DNA from: Prevotella nigrescens
GTDB lineage: Bacteria > Bacteroidota > Bacteroidia > Bacteroidales > Bacteroidaceae
NCBI RefSeq assembly: GCF_031191185.1
Contig: NZ_CP133465.1
Coordinates: 188,501-252,500, forward strand
DNA: 64,000 nt
Direction of reading: 5' to 3'
The notes beneath the pieces are model-generated. The model was not told the DNA's origin, ran no database searches, and worked only from the letters and a program-made list of their open reading frames with translations. The translations under genes were made by a program, and so were the position numbers. This document shows, piece by piece, positions 61,180 to 64,000 of the stretch. Position 1 is the stretch's first letter, and every line of letters starts with the position of its first letter.

Positions 61180-64000
61180 ATGAAGAAAAAATTAAGTTTC
61201 CTTTCATCAGCTCTATTGATGCTGATGGCGATGATTTTGAAGCCTCTTGGTGCACATGCACAAAGTGAGGAAGCAATCATCAGTTTCCATACGAATGTGT
61301 ATGAAAAAGCGCAAGGCACTGGCGTTACACCAAGTGTTTCATTTGTTCTTGGAGCAGCAAATACAAAGCAAGTTGTAAGTATCGACTGTGGTAATGGCGA
61401 AGAGGAATTCGACGTAGATGTTGCCCAGACAGGAGAGAACCAATCTATAAAAGGTTCTCTTTACACCGGGCAAGTGTCAAAGGAGGGTTGGGTTAAAATT
61501 TATGGTGATCCTTCTCAAATCTATTATTTTAATGCTTCTGGCAACGAAATAGATGCTATTAAGTTCAACAGCAATTTAGGACTTCGTGTTCTTAATCTCG
61601 AACACAATGTTTTAACCTCTCTCAATATTGACGACTTAAAAGGTTTGCAAATTATCTATTTGCAAGATAATCCATTTGCGAAAGCTACACCTTTAATGAT
61701 TGGTTCCTTGCCTAATTTATTGGTATTGGAAATTCCACAAATTGGACATATCTCACCTAACTTTACGCTTCACAATTTCCCTGCACTGCGTTCATTCGAT
61801 GCATATCATACTTTGACTTTAACAAGTGTAGACCCTACAGCTTGTCCTCTTTTGCAACGTTTGAGTCTTGATATGACTAATGTTTCGTCTGTAGATCTTT
61901 CTAAAAATCCAGAATTGCAAGTATTGAATGTTAGCGATTCGCGTGTTAGTTCGCTCGATCTTAGCCATAACCCAAAGATAAGAGAACTCTATATCTCTCA
62001 TACTTCTGGAACAGTGAATACAGATGTGAAGTTCGAAAATATTGATGTAACACATTGTCCTGAACTTTACTATTTCTTCTGCGGTGGTAACAAATTTAAG
62101 CAACTTGATGTTAGTAAGAATCCTAAACTCTTTACTTTCTCTTGCGACGACAACTTGTTACGTTCTCTTGACGTTACCAATAATCCAGACCTTTATAGTG
62201 TTAGTGTTCGTAATAACTATATGGACTTTGCTACCTTGCCTTGGCCAGGTAACTGGTTCGAATATTACCATGCACAGCACGAAATGGAATTGAACGATAC
62301 TTATAAGGTAGGCGATGTTATTGACCTTAGCAATCGTGTGCTGCGTCAGGGTACAACTACCAATGGAATGCTTTATAGAGTTCCGAAGGAAGATCCAACA
62401 AAACCTGTTGCATTGGACAATACGTATTATAAATATGAGAATGGAAAAGTTAAGTTGTTGAAGGCTCTTACAGACCAAGTTTTCATTCAGTATACAAATA
62501 CCGTATTGAAAGATTATCCTATTCGTACCGAAAACTTCACCATTAGAACTGCTGAAGAATTTGGCAAAGACATAAAGGCCGTAGAAATTTCAAGTCTTGG
62601 TTCTGCAGGTGCTCCGATAAAAATGTCTGTTGGTATTTTGGGCGCAACCGATGCCAAGCCTGTTTCTGTAAAGGTTGATTTGGGCGATGGCAATTTGGTT
62701 CCTATTGCAATTAAATCAGAAAATCCTGCGACAACACCTAACATCGATGCACAGCGCAAGGGAACCGGCAATATTATTGTTTATGTACCACAAGATTATT
62801 ATATTACAGCTTTAGAGACAGATAACTTGCCAATCGATAATATCGACCTTACGGCATTGACTCAGTTGCGAGTACTTGTTCTGAAGAATGCTGGTTTAAG
62901 AAATATTGATCTTGGTTACAACAATAAGTTAAGGAAATTAGACCTTTCTGGCAACTTGCTTACAAAACTTACGCTGAAAGGTCCGTCTTCTTACTTCTAT
63001 AAGAGTTTGCTTACCGATATTAATGTAAGCAACAACCAGTTGGAAAACTATGAGTTCGATGATTTCTATGCTGTCCGCAATTTCGATATCAGTCATAACA
63101 AGATGAAAGCATTAGACGTTTCTGATGCAGACAATCTTCGTTCGCTCAACATTTCCAACAATGCTTTCACACGTTTGTTAATGAATCATAGCGAACTGTT
63201 GGAACGCTTAGATGCTTCTAACAACGAACTTACCGAAGTTAAGATACCACCAGTTGCACCATTGACTTATCTGAATATAAGCGGCAATAACTTTACATTG
63301 GCAAATATGCCTGCCGACTTTGGTTTAGATGGTGCACACTTTATTTATGCTCCACAACATGTTCTCGAAATATCTACTTCTTCTCCGGGAATCGACCTTT
63401 CAGAACAATTCATAAAGAAGAACGGTGCTACAACACAATATGTGTGGAAGAAAGAAAATGGACAGAAACTTGTTGAGGGCACAGATTACACTATTAAAGA
63501 CGGTGCTTCTAAATTTAAGAATCTGACTGTGGGCAAGATTTATTGCGAAATGACACACGCTGCTTATCCTGCATTTACGGGTGCAAACGTATTTAAAACA
63601 ACGCTTGTGCAACCAATTGACATGCCTAAATACGAATTGGCTTCTTTCACAACTATCAATGCAAAGGATAGTATAGATTTGGCGTTGGCAAGTCCTGTTA
63701 AGGGAACTTCTGTTTACTTTGAATGGAATGGCGATGGGAATGTTACTCAATACACGCTGGATACTACTTACAAACTCTTTAGAGCAAAATCTAAAGCTAA
63801 TACCAAAGTGCGTGTACTTGTTGCTAATGCAGACGACAAGCTGTCGGTATTCAGTATTTCTAAGGTTAAGATTGGCGCATCTGATTTCTCCGGATTGAAA
63901 GACACCCGTTCTATTACAATTGCCGAGGCTGGAATGCAGTCTGTAAAAATACCTGCTTCTACAGCTCTAACACAATTGAACCTTAGTGGAAATGAACTTA
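61180..64000 (+). CDS. Secreted leucine-rich-repeat protein (partial, runs off the window)
   Basis: The frame is open from the ATG at 61180 to the edge (940 codons). After a signal peptide (MKKKLSFLSSALLMLMAMIL) come leucine-rich repeats of the bacterial 'NxxLxxLDLSxNP' kind in two blocks (about residues 120-350 and 560-720): LRVLNLEHNVLTSLNI, LQVLNVSDSRVSSLDLS, LRKLDLSGNLLTKLTL, LNISGNNF. Between and after them are beta-domains. Such proteins bind partners at the surface and are T9SS cargo in relatives; the sorting signal lies beyond the window. It is the third gene of the operon with the subtilase. Confidence 0.85.
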   Translation, partial: MKKKLSFLSSALLMLMAMILKPLGAHAQSEEAIISFHTNVYEKAQGTGVTPSVSFVLGAANTKQVVSIDCGNGEEEFDVDVAQTGENQSIKGSLYTGQVSKEGWVKIYGDPSQIYYFNASGNEIDAIKFNSNLGLRVLNLEHNVLTSLNIDDLKGLQIIYLQDNPFAKATPLMIGSLPNLLVLEIPQIGHISPNFTLHNFPALRSFDAYHTLTLTSVDPTACPLLQRLSLDMTNVSSVDLSKNPELQVLNVSDSRVSSLDLSHNPKIRELYISHTSGTVNTDVKFENIDVTHCPELYYFFCGGNKFKQLDVSKNPKLFTFSCDDNLLRSLDVTNNPDLYSVSVRNNYMDFATLPWPGNWFEYYHAQHEMELNDTYKVGDVIDLSNRVLRQGTTTNGMLYRVPKEDPTKPVALDNTYYKYENGKVKLLKALTDQVFIQYTNTVLKDYPIRTENFTIRTAEEFGKDIKAVEISSLGSAGAPIKMSVGILGATDAKPVSVKVDLGDGNLVPIAIKSENPATTPNIDAQRKGTGNIIVYVPQDYYITALETDNLPIDNIDLTALTQLRVLVLKNAGLRNIDLGYNNKLRKLDLSGNLLTKLTLKGPSSYFYKSLLTDINVSNNQLENYEFDDFYAVRNFDISHNKMKALDVSDADNLRSLNISNNAFTRLLMNHSELLERLDASNNELTEVKIPPVAPLTYLNISGNNFTLANMPADFGLDGAHFIYAPQHVLEISTSSPGIDLSEQFIKKNGATTQYVWKKENGQKLVEGTDYTIKDGASKFKNLTVGKIYCEMTHAAYPAFTGANVFKTTLVQPIDMPKYELASFTTINAKDSIDLALASPVKGTSVYFEWNGDGNVTQYTLDTTYKLFRAKSKANTKVRVLVANADDKLSVFSISKVKIGASDFSGLKDTRSITIAEAGMQSVKIPASTALTQLNLSGNEL

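Overview
The window is a bacterial chromosome segment from the Bacteroidota, most likely an oral Prevotella of the P. intermedia/P. nigrescens type. The evidence is the AT-rich sequence, promoters of the form TTG-N18-21-TAnnTTTG, little use of Shine-Dalgarno sequences, a streptopain-like C10 protease resembling interpain, and several secreted proteins ending in the short C-terminal domain used by the type IX secretion system (T9SS).

Region 1 (1-31.8 kb) is mostly chromosomal core: lepB (partial), dapB, three T9SS-type secreted proteins (a hypothetical, a C10 protease and a thioredoxin-like protein), a Nudix hydrolase, a secreted esterase, a small outer-membrane barrel, a secreted PepC-type peptidase, a thioredoxin-fold lipoprotein without CxxC, yfcE, a TPR protein, the DUF2851-thioesterase-dprA operon, a large outer-membrane receptor-like barrel, a probable metal-uptake operon (ZnuD-like TonB receptor, two related lipoproteins, a small His/Cys protein), a deiminase-like protein, a CPBP protease, ribF and tRNA-Met(CAT). 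A small decayed patch at 22.2-23.8 kb holds an MBL-fold pseudogene, a PD-(D/E)XK-like protein and a fragment of a sigma-region-4-like helix-turn-helix.

Region 2 (32-45.6 kb) is a defence island, all on the plus strand except for one IS. It holds an XRE regulator and a WYL regulator followed by a complete type I restriction-modification operon (hsdM, hsdS, hsdR). After an IS5-family element comes a compact three-gene CBASS: HNH-SAVED effector (Cap5), CD-NTase, and a stand-alone E2-like protein (the short 'type II-C' layout).

Region 3 (45.6-57 kb) is the wreck of a mobilizable element, on the minus strand: truncated tyrosine recombinase, AAA/DUF4143 ATPase, excisionase-like HTH, helicase, TOPRIM/primase-like protein, oriT-like hairpins and a MobV relaxase. 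Most of these genes carry frameshifts. Three ISs sit inside it: an IS1380 with a 5-bp target duplication, an IS982 nested in that IS1380 with an adjacent passenger gene between IS982-type ends, and an IS3 with a 3-bp target duplication. A fragment of a TaqI/Eco57I-like methylase follows.

Region 4 (57-64 kb) is an operon of three secreted proteins (hypothetical, S8 subtilase, leucine-rich-repeat protein that runs off the window), tightly packed by 4-bp overlap and 3-bp gap.

The most unusual non-coding signal is a family of three small arrays (17.6, 29.6 and 54.7 kb). Each has about four tandem units of exactly 22 bp, with fixed GCAAAAC/TTTT positions and variable interiors. I cannot assign them to a known element class.
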